DNA of 21,181 bases, from NCBI GenBank assembly GCA_964517005.1, contig CAZFAJ010000049.1, positions 1-21,181 of the forward strand. Reading direction: 5' to 3'. A program made the position numbers and the translations under genes. The notes below the pieces were generated by a model that did no database searches, had not been told where the DNA came from, and saw nothing but the letters and a program-made list of their open reading frames with translations. Below are positions 8,122 to 17,299 of the stretch, piece after piece. Source of the DNA: CAYVBJ01 sp964517005 (GTDB lineage: Bacteria > Bacteroidota > Rhodothermia > Balneolales > Balneolaceae). Numbering within the stretch: the stretch's first letter is position 1; each line of letters opens with the position of its first letter.

Positions 8122-8166
8122 ATTGGGTACTGTCTCGAAAAGTATATCTGATTTACCGGCAGCTGC

Positions 8167-8691
8167 TCACTTGACCCACATAAACTCATGCGGCTCCCCG
8201 ATCAGCACCAGGCTTTCGGAAATTTGAAATGGATTGTATACAACGGTTGCTGTTTCAGGGATCAGGTCTTTTCGGGAGATACGGTAGGTTCCCTTAACAG
8301 AGTGGCCTTTTCCGTGGTGATCATCAAAAGTATAAGTCACCCGGAAAGTCTTTTTCCTGCTCTTTGTTCGGAATAAATTCCAAATTGATGATTTTACTTC
8401 TCTTTTATTTGCCTCAGCCGTTTTTGAATGTCTTTGAAGGGTAATCATCCGGTTATTGACTGTCTCCTGGCGTAATCCAAAAGGGATAAAGATAGCCAGG
8501 GTAAAGATCATGATGCCCGGCAATACCCACGGGGTTTTGATCAGAGCCATCTGCCCCTGGAACCAGGCTATTCCCACGCATAACAACACGAAGCCCATCG
8601 CCATCAGAATCATATTCCGCAACCGGGTGTATCGGGGTTTTACGGTTTTGTGCTGTGTGGGGCCGATGTAATAGGTCTTGTAAGCTTTCAT
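8167..8691 (-). CDS. Two-helix membrane protein with C-terminal soluble domain, DUF3592-like
   Basis: A 174-residue protein on the minus strand. I start at ATG 8691 rather than the TTG two codons upstream. Two hydrophobic helices (around residues 28-46 and 55-72) are followed by a basic stretch and a beta-rich soluble part. That part ends with TATVVYNPFQISESLVLIGE, which resembles the V-Y-x-P-x-x-P end of DUF3592-type membrane proteins. I do not recognise a specific function. It stands alone between the terminator and a divergent dgkA; codon use is not obviously different from its neighbours. Confidence 0.7.
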   Translation of the reverse strand: MKAYKTYYIGPTQHKTVKPRYTRLRNMILMAMGFVLLCVGIAWFQGQMALIKTPWVLPGIMIFTLAIFIPFGLRQETVNNRMITLQRHSKTAEANKREVKSSIWNLFRTKSRKKTFRVTYTFDDHHGKGHSVKGTYRISRKDLIPETATVVYNPFQISESLVLIGEPHEFMWVK

Positions 8692-8700
8692 AAACAATCA

Positions 8701-8718
8701 GGAAAATAGAGATTTTCC
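8701..8718. promoter_or_regulatory. Short perfect inverted repeat in the divergent promoter region
   Basis: GGAAAAT-AGAG-ATTTTCC, 7-base perfect arms, starting 10 bases upstream of the minus-strand membrane-protein ATG. It could be an operator or a leader hairpin. The rest of 8692-8872 is AT-rich and must contain both divergent promoters, but I could not place them. Confidence 0.3.
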
Positions 8719-8872
8719 GGAATCAGATTCAAGAAATAAAATAAAAAATCTTACGCCAGTTTTTTCAGATTTTAAGGGATACTAAATTTACAGATACAAA
8801 TTCATATCATTCCGTTTATCCCTTCTCATTTCTTATTTTGAATTTATTTACAAATCAACAAACCTTCCCAAT

Positions 8873-9223
8873 ATGCTCAACAGTTTCAAATATGCCTTCC
8901 ACGGCATCCGGATTTTGATCTCAACACAGCGCAACGCCCGGATCCATCTTCTTGCAACTATCACAATTATAGCCACCGGATTCTATCTCGGTTTTACCTC
9001 ACCGGAATGGTGCCTGATTATATTTGCAGCAGTCATGGTCTGGACAGCCGAAGCGTTTAACACAGCCATCGAATTTTTGGTAGATGTGGCCTCTCCCGAA
9101 TTCCATCCGCTTGCCGGTAAAGCAAAAGACGTGGCCGCCGGTGCTGTTCTTATCTCAGCCATAGGCTCTGCTGCCATTGGCATTTTAATTCTCACTCCCT
9201 ACCTGGTCCGGCTCTACCACTAA
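8873..9223 (+). CDS. dgkA: Diacylglycerol kinase / undecaprenol kinase, DgkA family
   Basis: 116 residues, the usual length of this small integral membrane kinase, with three hydrophobic helices. The family signature is present: AEAFNTAIEFLVD with Glu60, Asn63 and Glu67, then KAKDVAAGAVL with Lys85 and Asp86. It phosphorylates diacylglycerol or undecaprenol in the inner membrane using ATP; Gram-negative members mostly recycle diacylglycerol, while the sequence alone does not settle the lipid. ATG 8873 is the only sensible start (MLNSFKYAFHGI, an amphipathic start typical of the family). Single gene, divergent from the DUF3592-like gene. Confidence 0.92.
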   Translation: MLNSFKYAFHGIRILISTQRNARIHLLATITIIATGFYLGFTSPEWCLIIFAAVMVWTAEAFNTAIEFLVDVASPEFHPLAGKAKDVAAGAVLISAIGSAAIGILILTPYLVRLYH

Positions 9224-9433
9224 ATATGATCCTTAGCAAATTTAAAATAACACGTAATCTATTTTTATATCTGTTTCTCAATTGCCCCGATCTTCATCGT
9301 TTCTCCGCGGGCTCTGCGCCAAACATTGCGCGCTTTGCGTGAACCCCCCTGTGGACAAATTCCACTCTCATTCTGCGAATTGATTTGAGTATTTGGCGCT
9401 CTGATTTTTGCAGGTATTTATGCTGATCCGCTG

Positions 9434-9516
9434 TCACTTGTCTTTCGAATTTCGAGCGAAAACCACGCCAGGGATGACTTGGGGACCGATCCTGCCATTT
9501 GAACTCGGCAGACGAC
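9434..9516 (+). repeat. Degenerate intergenic direct repeat, unit 1
   Basis: About 83 bases, from TCACTTGTCTTTCGAATTTCG to GCAGACGAC. Unit 2 at 9569-9652 matches it with scattered substitutions (shared cores CGAATTTCGA, GATGACTTGGGG, CTGCCATTTGAACTCG). Non-coding in appearance. Confidence 0.75.
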
Positions 9517-9568
9517 GGCACTTTCGACTGACGAGTGGGTCTGCCATCCAATCCCAGTCATGCTCCGG

Positions 9569-9652
9569 TCACTCTTCTGTCGAATTTCGAACGGTAACCG
9601 CGCCAGAGATGACTTGGGGGATGGATTCTGCCATTTGAACTCGACAGACGAC
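9569..9652 (+). repeat. Degenerate intergenic direct repeat, unit 2
   Basis: Second copy of the 9434-9516 unit, 135 bases downstream in the same orientation. The bases after both units also share CTGACGAGTGGG-like or CAGACGAGTGGGG-like strings, so the repeating period may be longer than the conserved core. Confidence 0.75.
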
Positions 9653-9767
9653 TTGAGAGCTTTCAGACCTTGGCAGCATTCCTATCTTCAGTCGTCAGAC
9701 GAGTGGGGCACCAATCGTTATTAATTTGTGATAAGTTTCGGAATCTATTTATTTTACCTTTCTACTC

Positions 9768-10484
9768 ATGAAAAATGATCAGAAAAATATTGCACTTCTC
9801 TTCTTCAGCAGAAGTCCGCTTGCCGAAAGCCGTCATAAGCGGTTCGTTGATCGTGATCCGTCGAAAAACAGGCAGGTGGCAGATCTTATGGTCAGCCAGT
9901 CACTCCGGCACGTTCAGAACTCAGGCCTTCCCTATTTTCTGTTCGATGAGTCCAGGCAAAAAGGCAACACCTTTGGTGAACGCCTGACAAATGCCTTTAA
10001 CGAACTTTTTCAGAAAGGATTTGACGGAGTGATTGCCGTTGGGAACGATTGCCCCGGTTTAGGTACCGTAAACTGGGAGCTGATCACCCAAATGATGAAA
10101 CAAAACCGCCCGGTGCTGGGCCCTACTCCGGGCGGCGGCAGCTACCTGATTGGACTCACCCGTGAATCATTTCACAAGGATTCCTTCAAACAAATTCCCT
10201 GGAAAACACACAACGTACATCAGTCACTGTGTACATATTTACTAAATGGCGGGTTTGACCTTTATGAAATTGATCCACAGCGGGATATCAATACATTTGA
10301 TGATCTCCTCTACTTCCTGAAAACCAGTTTTTCAGGAGTGTTAAAGCACTTTAAAGAGCTTCTAAAAAACCTTTTCAAGTCGCTCCTACAAATCCGGTAT
10401 CTCTCTTATTCCCCACAATTGGAATCTGTTAGTGTGTACGCATCACGACCTCCCCCTCTCCCGCCACATCAGATTCAGCTCTGA
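9768..10484 (+). CDS. DUF2064 / TIGR04282-type GT-A-like glycosyltransferase protein
   Basis: 238 residues, cytoplasmic. It has the hallmarks of the DUF2064 family (GT-A nucleotide-sugar fold): an early FFSRSPLAE in the first strand, the GNDCPGL motif (residues 92-98) at the metal/nucleotide site, GPTPGGGSYLIGL (118-130), and IPWKTHNV. The family is often found in glycosyltransferase or molybdenum-cofactor-like contexts, but its substrate is not settled and none is indicated here. The last 45 residues are basic and then Pro-rich, and look like a poorly conserved tail. Start ATG 9768 gives the usual N-terminus. The stop codon lies inside the hairpin at 10472-10487. Confidence 0.78.
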   Translation: MKNDQKNIALLFFSRSPLAESRHKRFVDRDPSKNRQVADLMVSQSLRHVQNSGLPYFLFDESRQKGNTFGERLTNAFNELFQKGFDGVIAVGNDCPGLGTVNWELITQMMKQNRPVLGPTPGGGSYLIGLTRESFHKDSFKQIPWKTHNVHQSLCTYLLNGGFDLYEIDPQRDINTFDDLLYFLKTSFSGVLKHFKELLKNLFKSLLQIRYLSYSPQLESVSVYASRPPPLPPHQIQL

Positions 10485-10497
10485 ATCCGCTTTTTTT
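10472..10497 (+). terminator. Possible terminator overlapping the DUF2064 stop codon
   Basis: GATTCAG-CT-CTGAATC (10472-10487), then CGC and seven T (10491-10497). The nominal loop is only 2 bases, so the innermost pair must open. It would separate the DUF2064 gene from the downstream transport operon. Confidence 0.5.
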
Positions 10498-10651
10498 ATA
10501 ATTGCAGCCAATGTCTCTGTCTGAAAAAATCTCCTGTACAAACACAGGAATAACATAGAGACATATTCGCCTGATATCACTCATTCGGAAATCATTCATG
10601 TGGCTGCCAACCTGTAACATGCTATCAGATATTTTTAACCTATCAATTTCA

Positions 10652-13645
10652 ATGAAAAAACTTACTTCTCTTTTTCTATTTATAACTCTTTATACAGGCT
10701 CTCTCTTTGCCCAATCTTCACTCACCATTACCCTCATTGAAAACGAAAGTTATCAACCGCTAAAAAACCATACGGTAATTATTCAAAACAATTCGATTGG
10801 TTTTCAAGAAGAACGCATCACAAGCGAAAACGGACGCGTGACTTTGAGCGGGCTTTCAACTTCCGGTTCCTATGTTGTGATTGTTCCGGAATCGGATGAC
10901 TATTTTGAAAGCCGCAGTGAACCGGTTCAATTGATATCCAACAAAAACACCAGTGTTTTGGTCACTGTTTACAGCCGAATCGACGGACGCCTGGATGAAA
11001 TTACGGTCAGTGCCACATCCACAACCATCAATACAGTAGATGCACAGGTGGCATCCGAAATCACTGCCCGTGAACTTGAAACACTGCCTGTAGAAGGCCG
11101 TGATATCACCCGCTCTCTGTTCAGACTGCCAAACATTTCGCAGGCTACCGGTTTCTTTTCGGAAGCTCCCAATGTGGCCATCAACGGTGCCAACTCACTC
11201 TTTACCAACTACCAGATCGATGGTTTCGACAATAACGAAAACTTCCTGGGCGGACAGAGATTCCGAATCCCGGTGGGCCTTACTCAAAATATTACCACTT
11301 TAACCAATAATTTCGGTGCGGAACACGGCCGCACCTCAAACGGAATTATTAATATCACAACAAAATCGGGCAGTAATGATCAGGCGGGGGAAGTCTTTTT
11401 TGTATCCCGCCCCGGCCCTCCTCTCGATTCATCATCACCATTTGCGCAGCGGGATCTCTCAGGAAATAACGTAAAGGACGGATTCTCACGATTCCAGGGC
11501 GGATTCTCACTCGGCGGACCGATCAAAAAAGACAAAACCTTCTATTTTGTGAATGCTGAGCACCTGACTGATCTCAAGGATAACCTTCTAAATTCACCCC
11601 GGCTGAATGTAAACACAACCGTACCGGGCACCAACCGGTTTACCTTTTTATCGGGACGTATTGATCACAACTGGAACAACAGATTCAGGTCTTTTCTTCG
11701 TGTAAATAAAGGATTTGTGAGTGTTGAACGCCAGGGCGGCGGACTTGATGGCGGTGTGGCTTTTCCATCAACCGGAAATCAGCAGGATCGAAACTCATTT
11801 ATGATTGCACAAAAAAATATCTATTCGGGAGATGGGTTTGTTTCCGAAACGGGTTACCAGTACGGGCGGTTCAGATGGAACTTCGCCAATCCCGACAATC
11901 CGGACTCTCCCAATGCCACCGTACTCGGTCCCGACGGTCAGACCATCGCTGCACTTGGCCATCCCGGGTTTCTTTTTGATGAAACCGAAAACACACACCA
12001 GTTTCAGCAAAAATTCATATTTTACAAGGGAAATCATACTCTTAAAACCGGTGTGGATTTCAAATCATCAGGGTATTCTCTTGTGGGCGGCGGGAACCCG
12101 AATGGAAGCTGGATCGTAAGCCTGAACCAGCAACAGGTAGATGAAGTAAGAGGGCTCGGCCTGGGCAGTGATCTGACCCCTTTTGATATTCCGCGTGATG
12201 CGAATGTTGAGCTTTTCGGAATTGAACTACGCCCGGATGCTTTTGAAAAAAGACAGAACATTATCAGTCTCTACATCGAAGATCAGCTTGCCGTTTCCGA
12301 TAAATTGAACCTGAATCTCGGGCTTCGGTGGGATTATGACAACCTCTCCAAAGCGGGAAACACAGGAAACGGAGATCTGAATAACATCGCCCCGCGGATC
12401 AGTGCCAACTACCGTCTCAGTTCATCTACCTCTTTCCGTGCAGGTTACGGGATGTATTATGATAAAATACTTTATGCCGTCTACAGTGATGCACTTCAGT
12501 TCAGTTCCGACTCCGATGATTTCAGGCAACAAATTTCTGAGTTCATTCGTCTGGGCATTTTACCTGATGATACAAACATTGACAATGTGACAAACGAAGG
12601 AAATTTGACCGCGAATGTAACAGGCGTCGATTTCCTGGATGGTCCCTCACGAGAATCTCTTCAGTCGCAGCGGGAATCAGTGTTCAGCAATGAGCTGCGT
12701 ATCCTCAATCCCGACGGGATGGACAACCCGTTTTCGCATCAGTTCATGGTTGGCTTTCAGCACCAGATCAATGACCACTCACTGCTCTATGTCGATTTGA
12801 TGCATAACCGTTCGTTTAATCTCTTCAGGCTGCGGGATCTGAACGCACCTGAACCATTCCCTATCGATCCGGACAATGTGGACGTGCGATCGACAGAAGA
12901 AGCCGATGAATCCCGGCCTGTTCCGGTATTCCAGGACGAAAAGGGATCGTTTGCCCTTGCCGGAGGCGACACGCTGCGCGGTGCGGCGCGCAGTGTTGTA
13001 ATGACGGAAACTGCCGGACGTTCGAATTACTACGCCATGAACCTGACATTCGACCGTCATCGTGCGGATAAGGACTACTCCTTCAGGCTTATTTACACTC
13101 TCTCCTTTCTGGAGAATAATACCGAGGATATTAACTTCCGTGCCAGGGATGCCAATAATTTCAGCGATGAATGGGGTCCCGCGCTGAACGACCGCCGGCA
13201 CATCATCAATACCATTTTCACCTATTTTCCATTTGACGGATTTTCAGCAACGGTTGCCGCTCTCTTTCAGAGTGGCCAGCCTGTTAACCGGGTTCCGGAT
13301 GCATCCATCTTCGGAACCACAGATCTAAATGGTGACGGGCGATCATTCTCGCAGCAGTTCGTTGGTAATAATGATAGAAGCCCGGGCGAAAGCCGTAACA
13401 GCGACCGGCTGCCCTGGAATACCACTTTTGACCTGAACCTTCAGTATGCCCTTCCGGTTGCAGGGGGACGTGTTGTGGCAGGAGCTGATATTTTCAACCT
13501 TCTGAATGCAGAAAATCTGGGCGGTTTCAGCAGCAATCTTACGCAGAGCAATCAAATTCAGGTAGGTCCGCCGGAACGGGGAATTGAAAAAAGAAATGTT
13601 GCCCCTCCACGGCAGTTTCAATTTTCACTTAAATATCTTTTTTAG
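10652..13645 (+). CDS. TonB-dependent outer-membrane receptor (Oar-like) with N-terminal carboxypeptidase-like domain
   Basis: 997 residues. I start at ATG 10652 because it opens a clean signal peptide (MKKLTSLFLFITLYTGSLFA, cleaved before Gln21); an in-frame ATG 18 codons upstream would bury it. After a carboxypeptidase-regulatory-like beta domain (about 23-110) comes a TonB plug: LDEITVSAT, then LPVEGRDITRSLFRLPN, INGANSLFTNYQIDG and NGIINITTKSGSN. The rest is beta-barrel strand ending in Phe (FSLKYLF), the normal outer-membrane assembly signal. It is not a SusC with a paired SusD. It precedes the ABC binding protein by 82 bases with no terminator between, so it may be the outer-membrane port for the ABC substrate. 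The ligand is not evident. Confidence 0.88.
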   Translation: MKKLTSLFLFITLYTGSLFAQSSLTITLIENESYQPLKNHTVIIQNNSIGFQEERITSENGRVTLSGLSTSGSYVVIVPESDDYFESRSEPVQLISNKNTSVLVTVYSRIDGRLDEITVSATSTTINTVDAQVASEITARELETLPVEGRDITRSLFRLPNISQATGFFSEAPNVAINGANSLFTNYQIDGFDNNENFLGGQRFRIPVGLTQNITTLTNNFGAEHGRTSNGIINITTKSGSNDQAGEVFFVSRPGPPLDSSSPFAQRDLSGNNVKDGFSRFQGGFSLGGPIKKDKTFYFVNAEHLTDLKDNLLNSPRLNVNTTVPGTNRFTFLSGRIDHNWNNRFRSFLRVNKGFVSVERQGGGLDGGVAFPSTGNQQDRNSFMIAQKNIYSGDGFVSETGYQYGRFRWNFANPDNPDSPNATVLGPDGQTIAALGHPGFLFDETENTHQFQQKFIFYKGNHTLKTGVDFKSSGYSLVGGGNPNGSWIVSLNQQQVDEVRGLGLGSDLTPFDIPRDANVELFGIELRPDAFEKRQNIISLYIEDQLAVSDKLNLNLGLRWDYDNLSKAGNTGNGDLNNIAPRISANYRLSSSTSFRAGYGMYYDKILYAVYSDALQFSSDSDDFRQQISEFIRLGILPDDTNIDNVTNEGNLTANVTGVDFLDGPSRESLQSQRESVFSNELRILNPDGMDNPFSHQFMVGFQHQINDHSLLYVDLMHNRSFNLFRLRDLNAPEPFPIDPDNVDVRSTEEADESRPVPVFQDEKGSFALAGGDTLRGAARSVVMTETAGRSNYYAMNLTFDRHRADKDYSFRLIYTLSFLENNTEDINFRARDANNFSDEWGPALNDRRHIINTIFTYFPFDGFSATVAALFQSGQPVNRVPDASIFGTTDLNGDGRSFSQQFVGNNDRSPGESRNSDRLPWNTTFDLNLQYALPVAGGRVVAGADIFNLLNAENLGGFSSNLTQSNQIQVGPPERGIEKRNVAPPRQFQFSLKYLF

Positions 13646-13727
13646 CGCGGTTTATGATAATAACCAAAACAAAAATTTCAGGTGATCCCAACTCATCGGG
13701 ATACTTGTGGATATAAAAAAATGCAGA

Positions 13728-14960
13728 ATGGCCCCATATTATATAAAATTCAGTATTCTGATTCTGATTGCAGCGTTGGTAACCGCCTGTACCGGTAACG
13801 GAGATCCCCATGGCGGTAATGATTCGCGGATTCTCAATAAACCGTGGCAGGAAATTCTGACTGAAGCTGAAGGCACAAAGCTCACAATGATGATGTGGAT
13901 GGGTGACCCGTTCATTAACAATTATATGAATGGTTATGTGGTGCCAAAAATAAAATCGCAATATAATATTGACCTCGAAATCGTCAGCGGACAAGGCACT
14001 CAGATCGTCTCCACACTGATGTCGGAACTGGAGAGCGGACGAAATTCAAGCCAGATCGATATGATCTGGCTCAACGGCGAAACTTTTTTCCAGCTTCAGC
14101 AAATCGATGCACTGTTCGGCCCTTTTACCCAAAAACTACCCAATATCAAATATGTGGATTTGGATAACCCATTCATCGGTATTGATTTTCAGCAGCCGGT
14201 GAATGGTTATGAAGCTCCCTGGGGGAATGTTCAGCTGGCATTTATTTACAATTCCGGTAAGATAGACTCACCTCCTCAAAGCCTGGATGATTTAAATCAG
14301 TGGGTCCGTGAAAATCCCGGACGATTTACAATTCCCACTGAATTTACAGGCATGACAGCGCTTAAGTCGATGATGATATCAATGGCAGAGGATCCCGATC
14401 TGTTTAAGGGAGAGTTTGATGTCGGGGTTTACAACCAATACAGCAGCCGTTTATGGGACTACATCAACGAAATGAAACCCTACTTCTGGCGGAAAGGTAA
14501 AACATTTCCCAACTCCATTGCACAGATGCATCAGCTTTTTGCAAACGCAGAGCTCTGGTTTACAATCAGCAATAACGACAGTGAAGTTGACAACAAGATT
14601 TTGCAAGGGCTGTTTCCTGATAACAGCCGGGCTTATGTCCCCGATTTTGGTACAATTCGAAATACTCACTATTTGGGAATACCCTCATTAGATTCTAATA
14701 AAGCGGCAGCTATGGCTGTTATCAATTTTTTACTATCCCCGGAAGCGCAGTTTGAAAAAATGAAACCGGATGTCTGGGGAGACGGTACAATTCTGGATAT
14801 AAATAAACTGCCGGAAAACTGGCAGCAAAAATTCAGTGATATACCGGGCAGAACCAACTCACCGCCGCGTGAACAAATCAGGGAAAAAGCGTTTACGGAA
14901 CCGGCCCCGGAGTACATGATCCGGATATTTGAAGATTTCAGAACCTATGTGGTAAATTGA
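13728..14960 (+). CDS. ynjB: YnjB-type ABC transporter substrate-binding lipoprotein
   Basis: 410 residues from ATG 13728, which gives a lipoprotein signal ending VTAC (Cys21). A GTG seven codons upstream is possible but lengthens the n-region. Matches the YnjB family (COG4134) along its length: WQEILTEAEGTKLTMMMWMG, FINNYMNGYV, then QIDMIWLNGETFFQLQ, LPNIKYVD and GYEAPWGNVQLAFIYNS. Family members bind an unidentified small molecule for the YnjCD importer. Acts in the periplasm, anchored to a membrane. Its stop overlaps the TTG start of the first permease (TTGA), which implies translational coupling. Confidence 0.9.
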   Translation: MAPYYIKFSILILIAALVTACTGNGDPHGGNDSRILNKPWQEILTEAEGTKLTMMMWMGDPFINNYMNGYVVPKIKSQYNIDLEIVSGQGTQIVSTLMSELESGRNSSQIDMIWLNGETFFQLQQIDALFGPFTQKLPNIKYVDLDNPFIGIDFQQPVNGYEAPWGNVQLAFIYNSGKIDSPPQSLDDLNQWVRENPGRFTIPTEFTGMTALKSMMISMAEDPDLFKGEFDVGVYNQYSSRLWDYINEMKPYFWRKGKTFPNSIAQMHQLFANAELWFTISNNDSEVDNKILQGLFPDNSRAYVPDFGTIRNTHYLGIPSLDSNKAAAMAVINFLLSPEAQFEKMKPDVWGDGTILDINKLPENWQQKFSDIPGRTNSPPREQIREKAFTEPAPEYMIRIFEDFRTYVVN

Positions 14961-15796
14961 TTAAAAAAATTCTCATATCGCTTTTTGTCATTGGCTGCAT
15001 TCTGCCTCTTTCAGCATCCCTCACCTACGCCCTGCTCTACAGCCTCGGCTTAACCGGCTTGTTAAGCGACGGGCTTACCCTTGCCAACTGGATAAAGATT
15101 TTTACCGGTGAGTTTTTTCATTCCATGATTTACTCTGTCTGGATTGCTTTTTGTTCTGCCTTTTTTACAATCACGTTTGCATTGACTCTGTTATTTATTG
15201 CGCGAAACTACCTGAACAGGCCAAACGTCTACCGGTCACTGTTTTTGCCACTCACCATTCCGCCGATAGTACTGGCGTTTGTTATTTTTCAGCTCTATTC
15301 AGGCGGCGGAATCCTGTCAAGAATTGCATGGCATCTTGGGCTGATCTCAGACCTGAACCAATTCCCTTCACTTGTTCAGGATCCTTATGGTATCGGAATC
15401 ATACTTGCACATATTTTCCTTGTTTTTCCTTTCTTTTTACTCGTTCTCTTAAACCTGTATGAAAATGAAAAACTGGATGAACTGGCCTCTGTGGCTTCCA
15501 CACTGGGTGCCGGATCTGCTGATATTATCTTCAGGGTCCAGGTGCCGGTTCTTTTAAAAGGAATCTTTCCCCTGCTTGCACTCTACTTTATATTCTTTTT
15601 AGGGGCTTATGAGATCCCGCTTGTCCTGGGTCAGTCATCACCACATATGATTACCGTTTTGATTTTAGAGAAACTGCAGCGCTTTAACCTGGCCGATATT
15701 CCTGTAGCCTATGCTATGGCAGTCTGGTACTCCATCATTTGCATTGCCACCATCAGCTATCTCTTTACTCATTTTAAAAAGAGGTATTCACTGTGA
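14957..15796 (+). CDS. ABC transporter permease, first YnjC-like half
   Basis: 279 residues, about six membrane helices. The start is TTG 14957, overlapping the binding-protein stop by 4 bases. No later start keeps the first helix (KKILISLFVIGCILPLSA). The cytoplasmic coupling loop reads ELASVASTLGAGSADIIFRVQVPVLLKG, an EAA-type motif that docks on the ATPase. In E. coli YnjC the two permease halves are one long chain, whereas here they are two proteins. It ends in a GTGA overlap with the next gene. Confidence 0.88.
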   Translation: MIKKILISLFVIGCILPLSASLTYALLYSLGLTGLLSDGLTLANWIKIFTGEFFHSMIYSVWIAFCSAFFTITFALTLLFIARNYLNRPNVYRSLFLPLTIPPIVLAFVIFQLYSGGGILSRIAWHLGLISDLNQFPSLVQDPYGIGIILAHIFLVFPFFLLVLLNLYENEKLDELASVASTLGAGSADIIFRVQVPVLLKGIFPLLALYFIFFLGAYEIPLVLGQSSPHMITVLILEKLQRFNLADIPVAYAMAVWYSIICIATISYLFTHFKKRYSL

Positions 15797-16563
15797 TCAA
15801 CCGCTCTCTTTTTATTTTTATTCTGCTCTGTTTTATCATTCCGTTTGCTGTACTTCTCTACCTTTCGGTATCTTCTGAATGGTATTATCCGTCCCTTGCA
15901 GATCACGATTTTACAGCGGAACACTGGCGATGGTTTTTAAGCAGCGGATCTGCGCTAATGCAAAGTGCGGCCTTGTCTATTCTTCTGTCTGTTTCAGTTG
16001 GATTCGTTTCGACCGTGTGCGGCTTTTTTGCCAGCCGTGCAATCGCATATCAAACCAAAAGCAAATGGTGGCTGCTTACGGCTTATTTCCCCTATGTGAT
16101 AGCACCCGTCGTTTTTGCGGTTATGCTCAATTTTTATTTTCTTCGCTTCAATTTAACCGGAACCGTTTACGGCGTTATCATCGCACAGTTCTTTATTACA
16201 TTTCCCTATGCCGTTCTCTTTTTCTTCGGTTTCTGGAACACCAAAATTCGAAACCTGGAAAACCTCGTTGCAACCATGGGCGGTGATTTCAAAGTAACGC
16301 TGAAAGAGGCTATTTTACCATCTGCAAAAGGATTGATTGCCGTCTGTTTTTTTCAAACCTACCTGATATCCTGGTTTGAATATGGCCTGACACAATTTAT
16401 CGGGGTGGGAAAAGTTCAAACACTCACGGTGATGGTTTACCGGTATATCAGTGAAGCAAATCCATATCTTGCTGCTCTGGCCGGGTTCCTGCTTGTAATT
16501 CCGCCACTGATTCTTTTAATCAGTAACAGACGTTTTCTGCTGAATAAAGTTTGGAGTACCTGA
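15793..16563 (+). CDS. ABC transporter permease, second YnjC-like half
   Basis: 256 residues, about six helices, starting with GTG 15793 inside the preceding stop (GTGA). The EAA-type loop is LENLVATMGGDFKVTLKEAILPSAKG. With the upstream permease it would form the heterodimeric inner-membrane channel. One base separates its stop from the TTG start of the ATPase. Confidence 0.88.
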   Translation: MINRSLFIFILLCFIIPFAVLLYLSVSSEWYYPSLADHDFTAEHWRWFLSSGSALMQSAALSILLSVSVGFVSTVCGFFASRAIAYQTKSKWWLLTAYFPYVIAPVVFAVMLNFYFLRFNLTGTVYGVIIAQFFITFPYAVLFFFGFWNTKIRNLENLVATMGGDFKVTLKEAILPSAKGLIAVCFFQTYLISWFEYGLTQFIGVGKVQTLTVMVYRYISEANPYLAALAGFLLVIPPLILLISNRRFLLNKVWST

Positions 16564-16564
16564 T

Positions 16565-17299
16565 TTGATTGAAATAAAAAATTTATCGGTTTCTTTTGGT
16601 GATGAGACGGTTCTGAGGAAAATCAATTTTTCTCTCCGGGAGAATAAAACCCTTTCCGTCCTGGGGAAATCCGGCTGCGGTAAAACCACACTGCTGAAGA
16701 CAATTGCCGGAATACATCACAACTACAGCGGGTCTGTTGAAATTAACGGAGAACCGGTTGATCAGCTCAAGCCGCAAGACCGTGGTGTTGTATACCTCTA
16801 TCAGGAACCGTTACTGTTCCCTCACCTGAATGTGGTGCAAAATATCGGATTCGGACTGAAAATCAGGAATACAGACCCGTTAGTGATTCGCCGTAAAGTT
16901 GATAAAATGATACAGCAGCTTCATCTTGAAGGACAGGAGAAAAAAATGCCGGACCAGCTTTCGGGCGGACAGAAACAACGGGTGGCTTTTGGCCGTGCTT
17001 TTATCATCCATCCAAAAGTATTGCTGCTGGATGAACCTTTCGGAAGCCTTGATTCAGATACCCGGAAAGAGATGCAAAACCTCTTTATTGAAATATCCAA
17101 TACTGAAAAAATAACAACCATTTTTGTCACGCATGACCTGAAAGAGGCACTGCTGACCGGCGACTACTTCGGAATGATGCATCATGGTAAACTCAATATT
17201 TTTGAGAACCGCGATGCTTTCATAAATAATGCTGATACCGGTGTGAAAGAAGAACTTGAATTTTGGACGAACCTAACAAACAAACATGTCAAACAGTAA
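16565..17299 (+). CDS. ynjD: ABC transporter ATP-binding protein, YnjD type
   Basis: 244 residues from TTG 16565; the second codon onward reads IEIKNLSVSFGDE, the normal start of an ABC ATPase. Walker A GKSGCGKT (34-41), signature LSGGQ (132-136), Walker B LLLDEP with Asp156 and Glu157, a D-loop SLD, and switch His190 in FVTHD are all present, so it should be active. It powers import through the two preceding permeases. Its last 14 bases overlap the start of the small gene at 17286. Confidence 0.92.
   Translation: MIEIKNLSVSFGDETVLRKINFSLRENKTLSVLGKSGCGKTTLLKTIAGIHHNYSGSVEINGEPVDQLKPQDRGVVYLYQEPLLFPHLNVVQNIGFGLKIRNTDPLVIRRKVDKMIQQLHLEGQEKKMPDQLSGGQKQRVAFGRAFIIHPKVLLLDEPFGSLDSDTRKEMQNLFIEISNTEKITTIFVTHDLKEALLTGDYFGMMHHGKLNIFENRDAFINNADTGVKEELEFWTNLTNKHVKQ

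Larger units (their letters stand above)
9224..9767. other. Intergenic stretch (544 bases), no gene
   Basis: No convincing coding sequence on either strand; the short open frames here overlap the degenerate direct repeat and match no family I know. The region contains the repeat pair described separately and a shared GACGAGTGGG string near 9530 and 9700. Confidence 0.6.

Noticed and set aside
9294..9638. Open frames on both strands between dgkA and the DUF2064 gene
   Set aside because: They run through the degenerate direct repeat, are rich in Arg and Trp as spurious frames often are, and match no family.
10598..10651. Upstream extension of the TonB receptor to ATG 10598
   Set aside because: It would put 18 polar residues before a textbook signal peptide that begins at ATG 10652.
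10652..13645. Reading the TonB-dependent receptor as a SusC of a polysaccharide locus
   Set aside because: No SusD follows, the barrel resembles Oar-like receptors, and it sits with an ABC importer, separated from the glucan genes by other genes and terminators.
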